A stretch of 64,000 nt of DNA from contig JABFSH010000001.1 of NCBI GenBank assembly GCA_013140705.1, positions 1-64,000 of the forward strand, in the 5' to 3' direction. The stretch's first letter is position 1; each line of letters opens with the position of its first letter. This DNA comes from Methylococcaceae bacterium (GTDB lineage: Bacteria > Pseudomonadota > Gammaproteobacteria > Methylococcales > Methylomonadaceae). Made by a program: the position numbers and the translations under genes. Shown here in pieces: positions 46,666-54,624 of this stretch. The notes below the pieces were generated by a model. That model was not told where the DNA came from, did not search any database, and was given only the letters and a program-made list of their open reading frames with translations.

Positions 46666-47355
46666 ATGTTTCTGTCAGAAGGCTACCGGAAAATTGCCAG
46701 TGATGGTATCTGGAATAACAATATCGTGTTCGGGCAAAACCTGGCGCTTTGCCCCTTACTGGCGGTAACGGGAACGGCCACGAACGGACTGGGCATGGGC
46801 CTGGCAACATTGGTGGTGATCACTGCCTCCAATGGCCTCATTTCAGTGACGCGGCATTTAATCCCCAATGAAATTCGTATCCCGATCTTTGTCTTATTGA
46901 TCGCAGCATTGGTAACCTTAGTGGATATTTTAATGAATGCCTGGGCGCACGAACTCTATAAGGTACTGGGGCTGTTCATTGCCTTAATCGTCACCAATTG
47001 TGCCCTACTGGGCCGTGCTGAAGCCTTTGCCTCGAAACAACCGGTTAAAGAAGCCTTATGGGATGGCCTGATGATGGGCATTGGTTTTACGCTGGTCCTT
47101 GTCGCACTTGGAGCCGCGAGAGAAATCACCGCTACCGGCACGCTATTTGCCAATGCATCCCTGTTGCTGGGTGAGTCCTTCAAGTTTCTGGAAGTCACTG
47201 TCATTCCTGGCTACAAAGGCTTTTTATTGATGGCGTTGCCGCCCGGCGGCTTCATCATGCTGGCTTTTCTGATTGTTGGCAAACGCCTCATCGATCAAAA
47301 GATCGCCGCAATCAAAGAGTCCTCCACACTACCCAACAAAGCAATTACTGAATAA
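46666..47355 (+). CDS. rnfE: RnfE membrane subunit
   Basis: 229-aa polytopic protein paired with RnfA. Conserved GIWNNNIVFGQNLALCPLLAVTGTATNG and LIVTNCALLGRAEAFA segments carry the cluster Cys residues. Strong GAGGAGAGAGG-type ribosome site before ATG. Confidence 0.95.
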   Translation: MFLSEGYRKIASDGIWNNNIVFGQNLALCPLLAVTGTATNGLGMGLATLVVITASNGLISVTRHLIPNEIRIPIFVLLIAALVTLVDILMNAWAHELYKVLGLFIALIVTNCALLGRAEAFASKQPVKEALWDGLMMGIGFTLVLVALGAAREITATGTLFANASLLLGESFKFLEVTVIPGYKGFLLMALPPGGFIMLAFLIVGKRLIDQKIAAIKESSTLPNKAITE

Positions 47356-47373
47356 CCCTGGGAGCGATTGATC

Positions 47374-47634
47374 ATGAATGTCGGAGTTTGTTATGCAGAA
47401 GTTGATAGACAGCTATGGATGCGACTGGAAGTGCCGGATAACAGCACCATTGAAGAAACCATCAGCCTGTCCGGTGTCTTGAAACTGTATCCCGAAATCA
47501 ATCTGGCCAGCCAAAAGGTCGGCATATTTGGCAAAATAGCGCCGCTGGACACACTGGTCAAGGATGGCGATAGAGTGGAAATTTATCGGCAAATAACCGT
47601 CGATCCGCAAACCGTGCAACGGCGTAGACGGTAA
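47374..47634 (+). CDS. rnfH: RnfH family protein
   Basis: 86-aa ubiquitin-fold protein with the RnfH/RatB pattern CYAEVDRQLWMRLEVPDNSTIEETI and VGIFGKIAPLDTLVKDGDRVEIYRQ. Starts at ATG 47374. Associated with Rnf clusters of diazotrophs; needed for full nitrogenase activity in some species, exact role unclear. Confidence 0.9.
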   Translation: MNVGVCYAEVDRQLWMRLEVPDNSTIEETISLSGVLKLYPEINLASQKVGIFGKIAPLDTLVKDGDRVEIYRQITVDPQTVQRRRR

Positions 47635-47663
47635 ATCTGCCAGCAGGACTGTAAGGAGTAGAA

Positions 47664-47858
47664 ATGTACATATGCGTTTGTAAGGCTGTCACTGACTCGC
47701 AAATCATAACGGCTATTGAAAGCGGAGTATGCACGCGAAGAAAACTCACTCAGTGTTTCGGCATCGGCAAAGATTGCGGCAAATGCAATAAAGACGTTAT
47801 TGCTTTACTTGATCAAACCTTAGTCGCTATCCAACCATTAGCATCTGCAGCAAATTAA
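47664..47858 (+). CDS. bfd: Bacterioferritin-associated ferredoxin
   Basis: 64-aa 2Fe-2S protein with Cys4, Cys6, Cys38, Cys41 (C-x-C-x31-C-x2-C), the Bfd pattern. Donates electrons to bacterioferritin to release stored Fe2+. Strong AAGGAG site. Directly followed by bfr. Confidence 0.9.
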   Translation: MYICVCKAVTDSQIITAIESGVCTRRKLTQCFGIGKDCGKCNKDVIALLDQTLVAIQPLASAAN

Positions 47859-47887
47859 CCATAACGTTTAACTAAAGGTAAAACACC

Positions 47888-48352
47888 ATGAAAGGCGACA
47901 CCAAAGTCATTGACTACCTCAATAAGGCCCTGGAAAACGAACTGACCGCCATCAACCAGTATTTTCTGCATGCCAGAATGTACAAACATTGGGGTTTTAA
48001 AAAACTCAATGAAAAGGAATATCACGAATCCATTGACGAAATGAAGCATGCCGATCAACTGATTGAACGGATTCTATTTCTTGACGGCTTGCCCAACCTG
48101 CAAAACATCGGCAAACTGATGATTGGCGAACACACCCAGGAAATGCTCGAGTGTGATTTAAAACTGGAGTTGATCGCCGTGCCCTTGCTCCGAGAAGCCG
48201 TTGCCTATTGCGAGACAGTCAGTGATTATATTTCCCGCGAAATCTTTGCCCATATCCTGGAATCCGAAGAAGAACATATTGATTGGCTGGAAACACAGCT
48301 GGAATTGATCGGCAAGGTGGGCATACAAAATTATTTGCAATCGCAGATGTAG
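47888..48352 (+). CDS. bfr: Bacterioferritin
   Basis: 154-aa iron-storage subunit. Diiron ligands E18, E51, H54, E94, E127 and H130 are all present, and the haem ligand M52 (DEMKHAD) as well, so this is a true haem bacterioferritin. Follows bfd by 29 bases at the end of the rnf operon. Likely supplies or buffers iron during nitrogenase production. Confidence 0.95.
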   Translation: MKGDTKVIDYLNKALENELTAINQYFLHARMYKHWGFKKLNEKEYHESIDEMKHADQLIERILFLDGLPNLQNIGKLMIGEHTQEMLECDLKLELIAVPLLREAVAYCETVSDYISREIFAHILESEEEHIDWLETQLELIGKVGIQNYLQSQM

Positions 48353-48420
48353 GATTACTCTCAACTTATAACTTTAGCCCGATCTGAATCGGCATTTGAT
48401 GCTCCATGAATGAAATCGAA

Positions 48421-49053
48421 GTAGGGCGGATAAGCTTTGCGCCATCCGCCGTATGTATTAAGCTACTCAAATGCCTAATTATCGACGTAATCGACTACCG
48501 GGCGGCACCTACTTTTTTACGGTCAATTTGCTTGAACGTAAAAGTCATCTGCTTATAAAGCACATAGATGTGCTGCGCGAAGGCGTTCGGATCACAAAAC
48601 GCAAACACCCTTTCCACATTGACGCGTGGGTTGTATTGCCTGACCATCTTCACTGCATTTGGACACTGCCAGCGGGCGACGATGATTTTTCAGGACGCTG
48701 GCGAGCCATAAAAAAATATTTCTCAAAAGCCATTCCTGTTGGTGAATACCGATCAAAAACTCGTATTAAGCGAAATGAAAGAGGTATCTGGCAAAGGCGG
48801 TTTTGGGAGCATACCATTAAGGATGACAAAGATTATGCGGCGCACATGGATTATATTCATTACAATCCGGTTAAACACGGTTGGGTGGGAACGGTGAAGG
48901 AATGGCCTTATTCGACCTTCCACGCCTTGGTCGAGAAAGGCGTTTATCCGATAGATTGGGCGGTATCAAGCGTTGACTGTATTAATGCCGGAGAAAGAGA
49001 TTGATTGGTGCTACCCCGTATTCGGCGGATGGCGCAAAGCTTATCCGCCCTAC
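48421..49053 (+). mobile_element. RAYT element copy A (633 bp) with 30-bp inverted ends
   Basis: The left end (48421-48450, GTAGGGCGGATAAGCTTTGC...) and the right end (49024-49053, ...CTTATCCGCCCTAC) are perfect inverted repeats of 30 bp around a single RAYT gene. The ends are cognate REP hairpins. A second copy of identical length lies at 49872-50504. Confidence 0.9.
48471..49004 (+). CDS. RAYT transposase, copy A
   Basis: 177-aa REP-associated Y1 transposase: HUH motif DHLHCIW, Tyr region MDYIHYNPVKHGW, C-terminal INAGERD. Differs from copy B at only 8 residues (among them E22D, D33N, V34M, F73Y, I106V, G140E). All catalytic residues are intact. Confidence 0.92.
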   Translation: MPNYRRNRLPGGTYFFTVNLLERKSHLLIKHIDVLREGVRITKRKHPFHIDAWVVLPDHLHCIWTLPAGDDDFSGRWRAIKKYFSKAIPVGEYRSKTRIKRNERGIWQRRFWEHTIKDDKDYAAHMDYIHYNPVKHGWVGTVKEWPYSTFHALVEKGVYPIDWAVSSVDCINAGERD

Positions 49054-49111
49054 CGTGCTACAGATTAGGCCTTACCTTACAATTTAATCAAGCCTCAAGC
49101 TCAGACGTCAA

Positions 49112-49420
49112 TTAGTTTCTTCCGCCCATTTTCGTTTTTATCCACACTGGGTCTCTTCGTATTGGCAGCACCGCAACAACCGAAGCGACATCGCCATTGA
49201 CATCATAATATATTGCGTATGGAAACCGCTTCGATAGCATTCGGTAAAACCCAAACTCTTTTCTATGTATGCCTGCAAAAATGACTAATGACTCAATGTC
49301 CGATAATAGGCTATCCCAAAAATAATTCCCAACATTTACGCCTTGATTGTCATAAAACGCTTGCCCCTCGTAAAGATCATTTTCGGCATCGGAGAGTATT
49401 TGAATGTGATTAATATTCAT
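49112..49420 (-). CDS. RelE/ParE-family toxin
   Basis: 102-aa protein with ParE features: AENDLYEGQAFYDNQ, HRKEFGFYRMLSKRFPYAIYYDVNGDVASVVAVLPIRRDP. Probably gyrase- or mRNA-targeting toxin. Overlaps the antitoxin gene by 4 bases (ATGA). Lies between the two RAYT elements. Confidence 0.88.
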   Translation of the reverse strand: MNINHIQILSDAENDLYEGQAFYDNQGVNVGNYFWDSLLSDIESLVIFAGIHRKEFGFYRMLSKRFPYAIYYDVNGDVASVVAVLPIRRDPVWIKTKMGGRN

Positions 49421-49623
49421 CTACCTGATCTTGATCTTAGCTCCTCAATTGAACGGAATTCGGCTAAACCTTCTTCGATCTTCTTTTTTCTTGCTTCGAG
49501 AATATCCCGATGCCATTCAGGTGAATCGATCTCTGAATTATCATGAATCAGAGAGTCCCATATAGCTTCCATGGCTTGAAGCCTTTCAACTTTAGTCATA
49601 CTGGTTATTTCGATTGTATTCAT
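49417..49623 (-). CDS. Antitoxin (addiction-module component)
   Basis: 68-aa protein with the SVxxL-type addiction module pattern: MTKVERLQAMEAIWDSLIHDN, SPEWHRDILEARKKKIEEG. ATG 49623 starts the family sequence; the frame extends further upstream without resemblance. Precedes and overlaps its toxin. Confidence 0.85.
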   Translation of the reverse strand: MNTIEITSMTKVERLQAMEAIWDSLIHDNSEIDSPEWHRDILEARKKKIEEGLAEFRSIEELRSRSGR

Positions 49624-49871
49624 TATATTTCCTATTCCATTGAGATCGTAGATCGTAGGGCGGTTTCGCGACAGCAAACCGCCACCATCCTCAAGATTAT
49701 GGTGGATTGCTTATCGGCGAATCCACCTTATGGGTTAAAGCATTATATTACAGCATAGCCAGAATTAAAGGCCCAGCAAACATGAGGATGCAATACAGCT
49801 AATGCCTACTGCACCCTACGCATTATGTCTTACACGTCGTAGCAGAGCTACCCACGCAGAATGCAATCAAA

Positions 49872-50504
49872 GTAGGGCGGATAAGCTTTGCGCCATCCGC
49901 CGTATGTATTAAGCTACTCAAATGCCTAATTATCGACGTAATCGACTACCGGGTGGCACCTACTTTTTTACGGTCAATTTGCTTGATCGTAAAAGTCATC
50001 TGCTAATAAAGCACATAAACATGTTGCGCGAAGGCGTTCGGATAACAAAACGCAAACACCCTTTCCACATTGACGCGTGGGTTGTATTGCCTGACCATCT
50101 TCACTGCATTTGGACATTACCGGCGGGCGACGATGATTATTCTGGGCGCTGGCGAGCCATAAAAAAACATTTCTCAAAAGCAATTCCTGTTGGTGAATAT
50201 CGATCAAAAACTCGTATTAAGCGAAATGAAAGGGGTGTATGGCAAAGGCGATTTTGGGAGCATACCATTAAGGATGACAAAGATTATGCGGCACACATGG
50301 ATTATATTCACTACAATCCGGTTAAACACGGTTGGGTTGAAACCGTGAAGGAATGGCCTTATTCGACCTTCCATTCCTTGGTCGAGAAAGGTGTTTATCC
50401 GATAGATTGGGCGGTATCAAGCGTTGACTGTATTAATGCCGGAGAAAGAGATTGATTGGTGCTACCCCGTATTCGGCGGATGGCGCAAAGCTTATCCGCC
50501 CTAC
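49872..50504 (+). mobile_element. RAYT element copy B (633 bp)
   Basis: Same length and same 30-bp perfect inverted ends (49872-49901 and 50475-50504) as copy A. Its right end joins directly to a 5'-truncated IS110 transposase at about 50512. The leading 9 bases before the left end (CAAA) are shared in part with copy A's AATCGAA context, so target duplication is not clear. Confidence 0.88.
49922..50455 (+). CDS. RAYT transposase, copy B
   Basis: 177-aa near twin of copy A (169 of 177 residues the same), with the same HUH and Tyr motifs. Two intact near-identical RAYTs 1.4 kb apart are unusual for a family that is normally single-copy. Confidence 0.92.
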   Translation: MPNYRRNRLPGGTYFFTVNLLDRKSHLLIKHINMLREGVRITKRKHPFHIDAWVVLPDHLHCIWTLPAGDDDYSGRWRAIKKHFSKAIPVGEYRSKTRIKRNERGVWQRRFWEHTIKDDKDYAAHMDYIHYNPVKHGWVETVKEWPYSTFHSLVEKGVYPIDWAVSSVDCINAGERD

Positions 50505-51339
50505 CGTGCTAGGGCATGATGCCCGGCTCATCAGTCCGCAGTTCGTCAAGCCCTACGTCAAAGGCAACAAGAACGATGCCAACGATGCCGAAGCTATTTG
50601 CGAGGCCGTAGGCCGTCCGAACATGCGTTTCGTGCCCGTGAAAAGCATCGAACAACAAGACATCCAGATGCTGCACCGGGTACGTAGCGGCTTGGTTAAG
50701 GAACGGACCGCGCTTGCCAACCGGACCAGAGGCTTATTGGGCGAATACGTTCTGGTTGTCGGGTTAGGACTGGCCCAGTTACGCCGACGTTTGCCAGAAC
50801 TCTTGGAAGATGCCGGCAATAACTTGACGGTGGCGGCACGGCAATTGTTTTCGGACTTGTACGACCGGCTCGTCGAACTGGACCAACAAGTCTCCGTTTA
50901 CGGGGACAAAATCCAGGTGCTGCACCGGTCAAGTCCGGTTAGCCAAGCGCTCGCCACCGTACCCGGCCTTGGCCCGATCACCGCCACCGCGCTGTTGGCC
51001 TCGCTGGGCGACGGCAAGGCCTTTGCCTCGGCACGGCAAGTGGCGGCTTGGTTGGGACTGGTGCCTAGGCAAGATTCCAGTGGCGGCAAGGCCAAGCTAT
51101 TGGGCATCAGCAAACGCGGTGATGTCTATTTGCGTACCTTGCTGATCCACGGCGCCAGGGCCGTAGCTAAAGCCGCCGCTAAGAAAGACGATGCCCAGAG
51201 CCGTTGGATCAACGACTTGGTCAAACGTCGCAATGCCAACATTGCGGCGGTAGCGGTCGCCAACAAGAACGCCAGGATTGCGTGGGCATTATTGACACGG
51301 GCAGAGTCCTATCGTGCGCACGTACGGGCTGGTGTTTAG
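50505..51339 (+). pseudogene. IS110-family transposase, 5'-truncated
   Basis: From GHDARLISPQFVKPYVKGNKNDANDAEAI (about 50512) onward the frame matches the IS110 DEDD-transposase N-domain end and the C-terminal transposase_20 domain (LATVPGLGPITATALLASLGDGKAFASARQVAAWLGLVPRQDSSGGK, RGDVYLRTLLIHGARA). About 60 N-terminal residues, including the first catalytic Asp, are missing; the frame upstream is RAYT element sequence. GC content is higher than in the surroundings. Non-functional, but could be translated as a fusion. Confidence 0.88.
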
Positions 51340-51543
51340 GCAAAAAAACACCCTAATACGTTTTTTAACAGTAAATGAGGTTTTAACAGTCACTCCCCAG
51401 TTGCGGAGCATTTTTCAACACGATGGCAAACCGGTCAGGCCGGTGTTTTCACAAATCCGTTCAGCGCAGGGGCCTTCGAGGCCGGTAGGATGATAGAGAT
51501 GAAAACACGCGGAAATCCATCAGGGCCAGAGGTAATCAAGACC
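51340..51543. mobile_element. 3' remainder of IS110 and junction
   Basis: Non-coding stretch with features of an IS110 right end (AACACGATGG, GGTCAGGCCGGTG). The boundary is not defined; IS110 ends lack inverted repeats. It probably also disrupted the 3' end of the AbrB-type gene. Confidence 0.4.
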
Positions 51544-51759
51544 TCAATAAAAGGCCGGATATATGGCAGCAACTGCGTTTACTGACCGCCGCAATCGAAA
51601 AGAAAATGCTTGCAAAGGATCGATCGGCAATGGATAGAGTTCCAGATGATCGCCGGCATCGCGTATCTCGATAACATGCCCCGGCTTTATGCCTAAACGT
51701 TGACGAAGTTCCGCCGGAATCACCACTTGGCCTTTATTTAATACATTTAATGTTTGCAT
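51544..51759 (-). CDS. AbrB/SpoVT-type antitoxin or regulator, altered C-terminus
   Basis: 71-aa protein starting MQTLNVLNKGQVVIPAELRQRLGIKPG, the AbrB swapped-hairpin DNA-binding domain. After DPLQAF the normal family tail (short helix) is replaced by SFRLRRSVNAVAAIYPAFY, encoded at the IS110 junction, so the C-terminus is probably foreign. No toxin partner adjacent. Confidence 0.72.
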   Translation of the reverse strand: MQTLNVLNKGQVVIPAELRQRLGIKPGHVIEIRDAGDHLELYPLPIDPLQAFSFRLRRSVNAVAAIYPAFY

Positions 51760-51852
51760 GTATAACCCTTGAGACAAAGTTAGATTTGTTTATAGAGTTT
51801 AACTTTTATCAGTGAGTAGTACAATTAGCATGCCCGAAAAGACTAAATTCCA

Positions 51853-53457
51853 CTATGTCGACATTAATTCGTTTAAATGCCCATAAGCCGGTAACGTTTC
51901 CAGACGTTTGTCTTCCAGCGGCTTACCCACGGTAAAATGATAAAGACTCTGAAATTGATCATTCTTGGTGCCTAAAATCTCATGCACGCTGTCGTCGAAG
52001 TAACAGCCGATACCGGTGCCGCGAAGTCCCGCAGCTTCAGCTTCCAGATACAGCACCTGCCCTATCAGGCCGCATTCCCAAAATAAACGGCGATACAGCC
52101 ACGGTGTGGCTTCGATGGTTTCGCTGAATTCTGCCACCATGGCCAAACTAAACGCACTGTCGCTGGCGATCGGTTGATGACAGCTGAGTGTTTTGGCGAT
52201 CTGCCGGCAATCGCCTGAATACAGATGATATAGCGGTATGACTTCCGAAATTATTTTCCAGTCAAAATCAGTCACGGTTGCAGCCTTTAATTTATCCAAA
52301 GCCTCATGACTTCTGGGCAGTGAATATAAACCCGAGGCCAAGCCCTCAACACGATGCACAAATATGAATAAATGAATTTTTGGCAGCCAACGCCATACAT
52401 CGAAAGGCACTTTGCTTGAAGGTAAGACGGCTGACAGCATTCGGTAAAAGTCATTCAGTGGCAATGACGACATTTTGCCATCAAACTGTTGTGCACTGCG
52501 GCGTTGGCGAATAATGGCTGTTGCTTTATGGGTGCAGGGTGATTTTATCGGTGAATGATAGTCTGCCTGCAACATGATTTCTGTCGTATGCGGCTTGGTG
52601 GCTGCCGCTGACACTTCGTCAATGACAGGCCAATGATACATATGATAGGCCCGCAAACTTTGGGCTTTGCCAAACCAGGAACCAGCCTGTGATAACTCTA
52701 TCATGCGACTGCTATCTATTGGTTTGGAGTGATCATCGCTAATGATGCGACAAATGAGATCCGGATATTCCTGCTCCTTCTGTTTAAAATCCTCTTGTCG
52801 ATTTAGACCCAGTAATCCTGCAATATCTTCATCAGACCAGTCCGCCAGTAATTCGACTGACCAACCCAAGGTTGCCGCCGCATAGCGCAATGCCCCCAAC
52901 GCATGTCCGGTATCATGCTGGCAATAGCGGTAGGCTCGTTCACCGTATTTCCAGGCTTCCCGCCAATGAATCGATGTTAGGCCAATGAGAATCCCGGCAT
53001 CATTCAACGGCTCAGCAAACTCACAACGCCGCTCAAGGCTGTGATCATGACTGACATAGTGATACACCCCTGGCTTCATGAAGTCATCAGCCGTACTGAT
53101 CACATACGCTTCAGTGGGATGAAGATTGCCGCTGGAAGGATTGCAGCGCAAGGCCCAGCGACTGGGACCAAACTGTTTCCAGGCCGACAGTCCAAAGGCT
53201 AATTCAAGCAACAAGCCCAACGTTGTCAGATCCAGGGGAAGTGGTACGATCAGATCAGGACTATCCAGATGAGTAAACAAAGGCTCCAGTTCTGTTCCGG
53301 GTTTAGGCAAACTGATAAGCTCACAGCCGGAGAAACGCCGAAAGGGGTCCGGTTGATCCTCCCAATCGATGGATTCGGGTCCCCTGGCATAGCGTTCCAG
53401 CCTATGTTTGGTGCGATGGTGGTAACTCAGAACGACTTCGGATTTATTATTTATCAT
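51853..53457 (-). CDS. SagB-type double-domain nitroreductase
   Basis: 534-aa flavoenzyme family protein with two nitroreductase-like halves: residues about 55-280 (RCNPSSGNLHPTEAYVI, DTGHALGALRYAAATLGW) and 315-525 (IRQRRSAQQFDGKMSSLPLNDFYRML, FWECGLIGQVLYLEAEAAGLRGTGIGCYFDDSVHEILG). The signature GNLHPTE is that of SagB/ThcOx oxidoreductases. In RiPP clusters these oxidise azolines, but no YcaO, precursor peptide or cyclase gene is seen here, so this is likely one of the stand-alone homologues of unknown substrate. Confidence 0.88.
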   Translation of the reverse strand: MINNKSEVVLSYHHRTKHRLERYARGPESIDWEDQPDPFRRFSGCELISLPKPGTELEPLFTHLDSPDLIVPLPLDLTTLGLLLELAFGLSAWKQFGPSRWALRCNPSSGNLHPTEAYVISTADDFMKPGVYHYVSHDHSLERRCEFAEPLNDAGILIGLTSIHWREAWKYGERAYRYCQHDTGHALGALRYAAATLGWSVELLADWSDEDIAGLLGLNRQEDFKQKEQEYPDLICRIISDDHSKPIDSSRMIELSQAGSWFGKAQSLRAYHMYHWPVIDEVSAAATKPHTTEIMLQADYHSPIKSPCTHKATAIIRQRRSAQQFDGKMSSLPLNDFYRMLSAVLPSSKVPFDVWRWLPKIHLFIFVHRVEGLASGLYSLPRSHEALDKLKAATVTDFDWKIISEVIPLYHLYSGDCRQIAKTLSCHQPIASDSAFSLAMVAEFSETIEATPWLYRRLFWECGLIGQVLYLEAEAAGLRGTGIGCYFDDSVHEILGTKNDQFQSLYHFTVGKPLEDKRLETLPAYGHLNELMST

Positions 53458-53501
53458 GGCTTATAAACAGGAAGGCTTATGGACGAATACCATCCATGCC
53501 T

Positions 53502-53640
53502 TTAAGTTAAGGGAACCTCTAAAAATTGCACTTCGACAGGCTCAGTGCGAACGGGTACCTCGTTAAATCAGTCACTTATCCGATCATGCTTAGCCTGTCG
53601 AAGCATGATCGGATAATTTATATGGGTTCCCTTAACTTAA
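53502..53640. mobile_element. MITE-like element (139 bp, 16-bp inverted ends)
   Basis: TTAAGTTAAGGGAACC (53502-53517) and GGTTCCCTTAACTTAA (53625-53640) are perfect inverted repeats. Inside is a 16-bp stem hairpin (TTATCCGATCATGCTT / AAGCATGATCGGATAA). No coding capacity. Fits a miniature inverted-repeat element or a folded BIME. Confidence 0.7.
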
Positions 53641-53700
53641 CGACACTGGAATACCCTCTGGGACACAAGTAAATTCGCCCAACAAACCATTGAATGCGAA

Positions 53701-53964
53701 TTAATTAATAAGTTTGGGCTCCATCGACAGATCTTCCACCCAACAGCCTATCGGATTACCCAGATTCATGTCTTTATCTTCAAAACGGACCAGAAACACA
53801 CTGCGGTGGGGCTCTTCTTCCACATGACCAATCATTGTGATAACACCGCGTGTACCGGCTTCAGCCAACAGAGTCCCTTCGAAACCACCGGGTATCGAAC
53901 CATCGTCAGTAATGGTATGTGCAGCATACACGACATCGCCTATATCCAAATCTTCAACTTTCAT
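53701..53964 (-). CDS. NifZ-like small protein
   Basis: 87-aa protein with a single NifZ domain: LDIGDVVYAAHTITDDGSIPGGFEGTLLAEAGTRGVITMIGHV and NPIGCWVEDL. The true start is ATG 53964, preceded by AGGAG; the frame runs 89 codons further but into the divergent control region. Divergent from the iscA-nifU operon, sharing the region with the NifA site at 53983-53998. A full two-domain NifZ is encoded at 59918. Confidence 0.85.
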   Translation of the reverse strand: MKVEDLDIGDVVYAAHTITDDGSIPGGFEGTLLAEAGTRGVITMIGHVEEEPHRSVFLVRFEDKDMNLGNPIGCWVEDLSMEPKLIN

Positions 53965-53982
53965 CAACTTTTCTCCTGTTTT

Positions 53983-53998
53983 TGTAGCAAAGCCTACA
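53983..53998. promoter_or_regulatory. NifA upstream activator site (iscA-nifU operon)
   Basis: TGTAGCAAAGCCTACA, a TGT-N10-ACA site with inner symmetry, 104 bases upstream of the -24 element. Lies just 18 bases before the start of the divergent NifZ-like gene, which it could also affect. Confidence 0.78.
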
Positions 53999-54102
53999 TT
54001 GTTAATCGATTGTTTTATGCAAACCTGTGTGAATTGCGCCATTTGTTCGAGCACTGAATAAAACTTCATTAATAAACAGCTATTTACATAAAAACAATAA
54101 AA

Positions 54103-54118
54103 TGGCATACAGGTTGCT
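54103..54118 (+). promoter_or_regulatory. Sigma-54 promoter of the iscA-nifU operon
   Basis: TGGCATACAGGTTGCT matches TGGCAC-N5-TTGC closely, with GG and GC 10 bases apart. It is 45 bases upstream of the iscA start. Confidence 0.9.
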
Positions 54119-54163
54119 ATATGTATAAACAAGAACGATGCCAAACTATTCAGGAGACGTCTT

Positions 54164-54520
54164 GTGATTACATTAACAGAAAAAGCCATTAACGCGGTGG
54201 GACGATTTATTGCCGGCTCGGAAACACCCAACGCCGGGCTTCGAATCGAAGTGACTGATGGCGGTTGTTCGGGCTATCAATATGGGTTGAAACTCGAAGG
54301 CACTCATGCACCTGAAGATACGGTCATTGATTGTGGTGATGTGAAAGTATTTATCGATCCAGGCAGCTTGCCGCTTCTTGACGGTATGTCGGTGGACTTT
54401 CTGGACAGCATCGATGGCTCAGGGTTTAAATTTACCAATCCCAATGCCGCTAAAAGTTGCGCTTGCGGATCGTCATTTAACCCGAGCAGCAGCGGTACTG
54501 GTACTAAAACCTGTTCTTAA
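54164..54520 (+). CDS. IscA-type Fe-S carrier of the nif operon
   Basis: 118-aa A-type carrier starting at GTG 54164 with AGGAG upstream. Ligand cysteines in [11 protein letters not shown] and the C-terminal SCACGSSF. Corresponds to iscA-nif of Azotobacter. First gene of the NifA-controlled run. C-terminal tail STGTKTCS is longer than typical. Confidence 0.92.
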   Translation: MITLTEKAINAVGRFIAGSETPNAGLRIEVTDGGCSGYQYGLKLEGTHAPEDTVIDCGDVKVFIDPGSLPLLDGMSVDFLDSIDGSGFKFTNPNAAKSCACGSSFNPSSSGTGTKTCS

Positions 54521-54524
54521 CGTT

Positions 54525-54599
54525 GGGTGGGCAACGCTGTTCTGCCCACCGAAATGCGATATATACAATAAAAGGTGGGCAAAAAAACGTTGCCCACCC
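54525..54599. repeat. Palindromic repeat between iscA and nifU
   Basis: GGGTGGGCAACG (54525-54536) and CGTTGCCCACCC (54588-54599) are perfect inverted repeats with an inner GCCCACC/GGTGGGC pair. Dispersed REP type, may stabilise or attenuate the transcript. Confidence 0.75.
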
Positions 54600-54624
54600 T
54601 ACAAGCCAAACCGAGGAAAAATCA

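Noticed and set aside
51853-53457. A RiPP biosynthesis cluster around the SagB-like gene.
   Set aside because: No YcaO, leader peptide, protease or transporter gene of that type is found nearby.
53965-54231. 89-codon N-terminal extension of the NifZ-like gene.
   Set aside because: It crosses the iscA promoter and NifA site, has no homology, and an AGGAG site marks ATG 53964.
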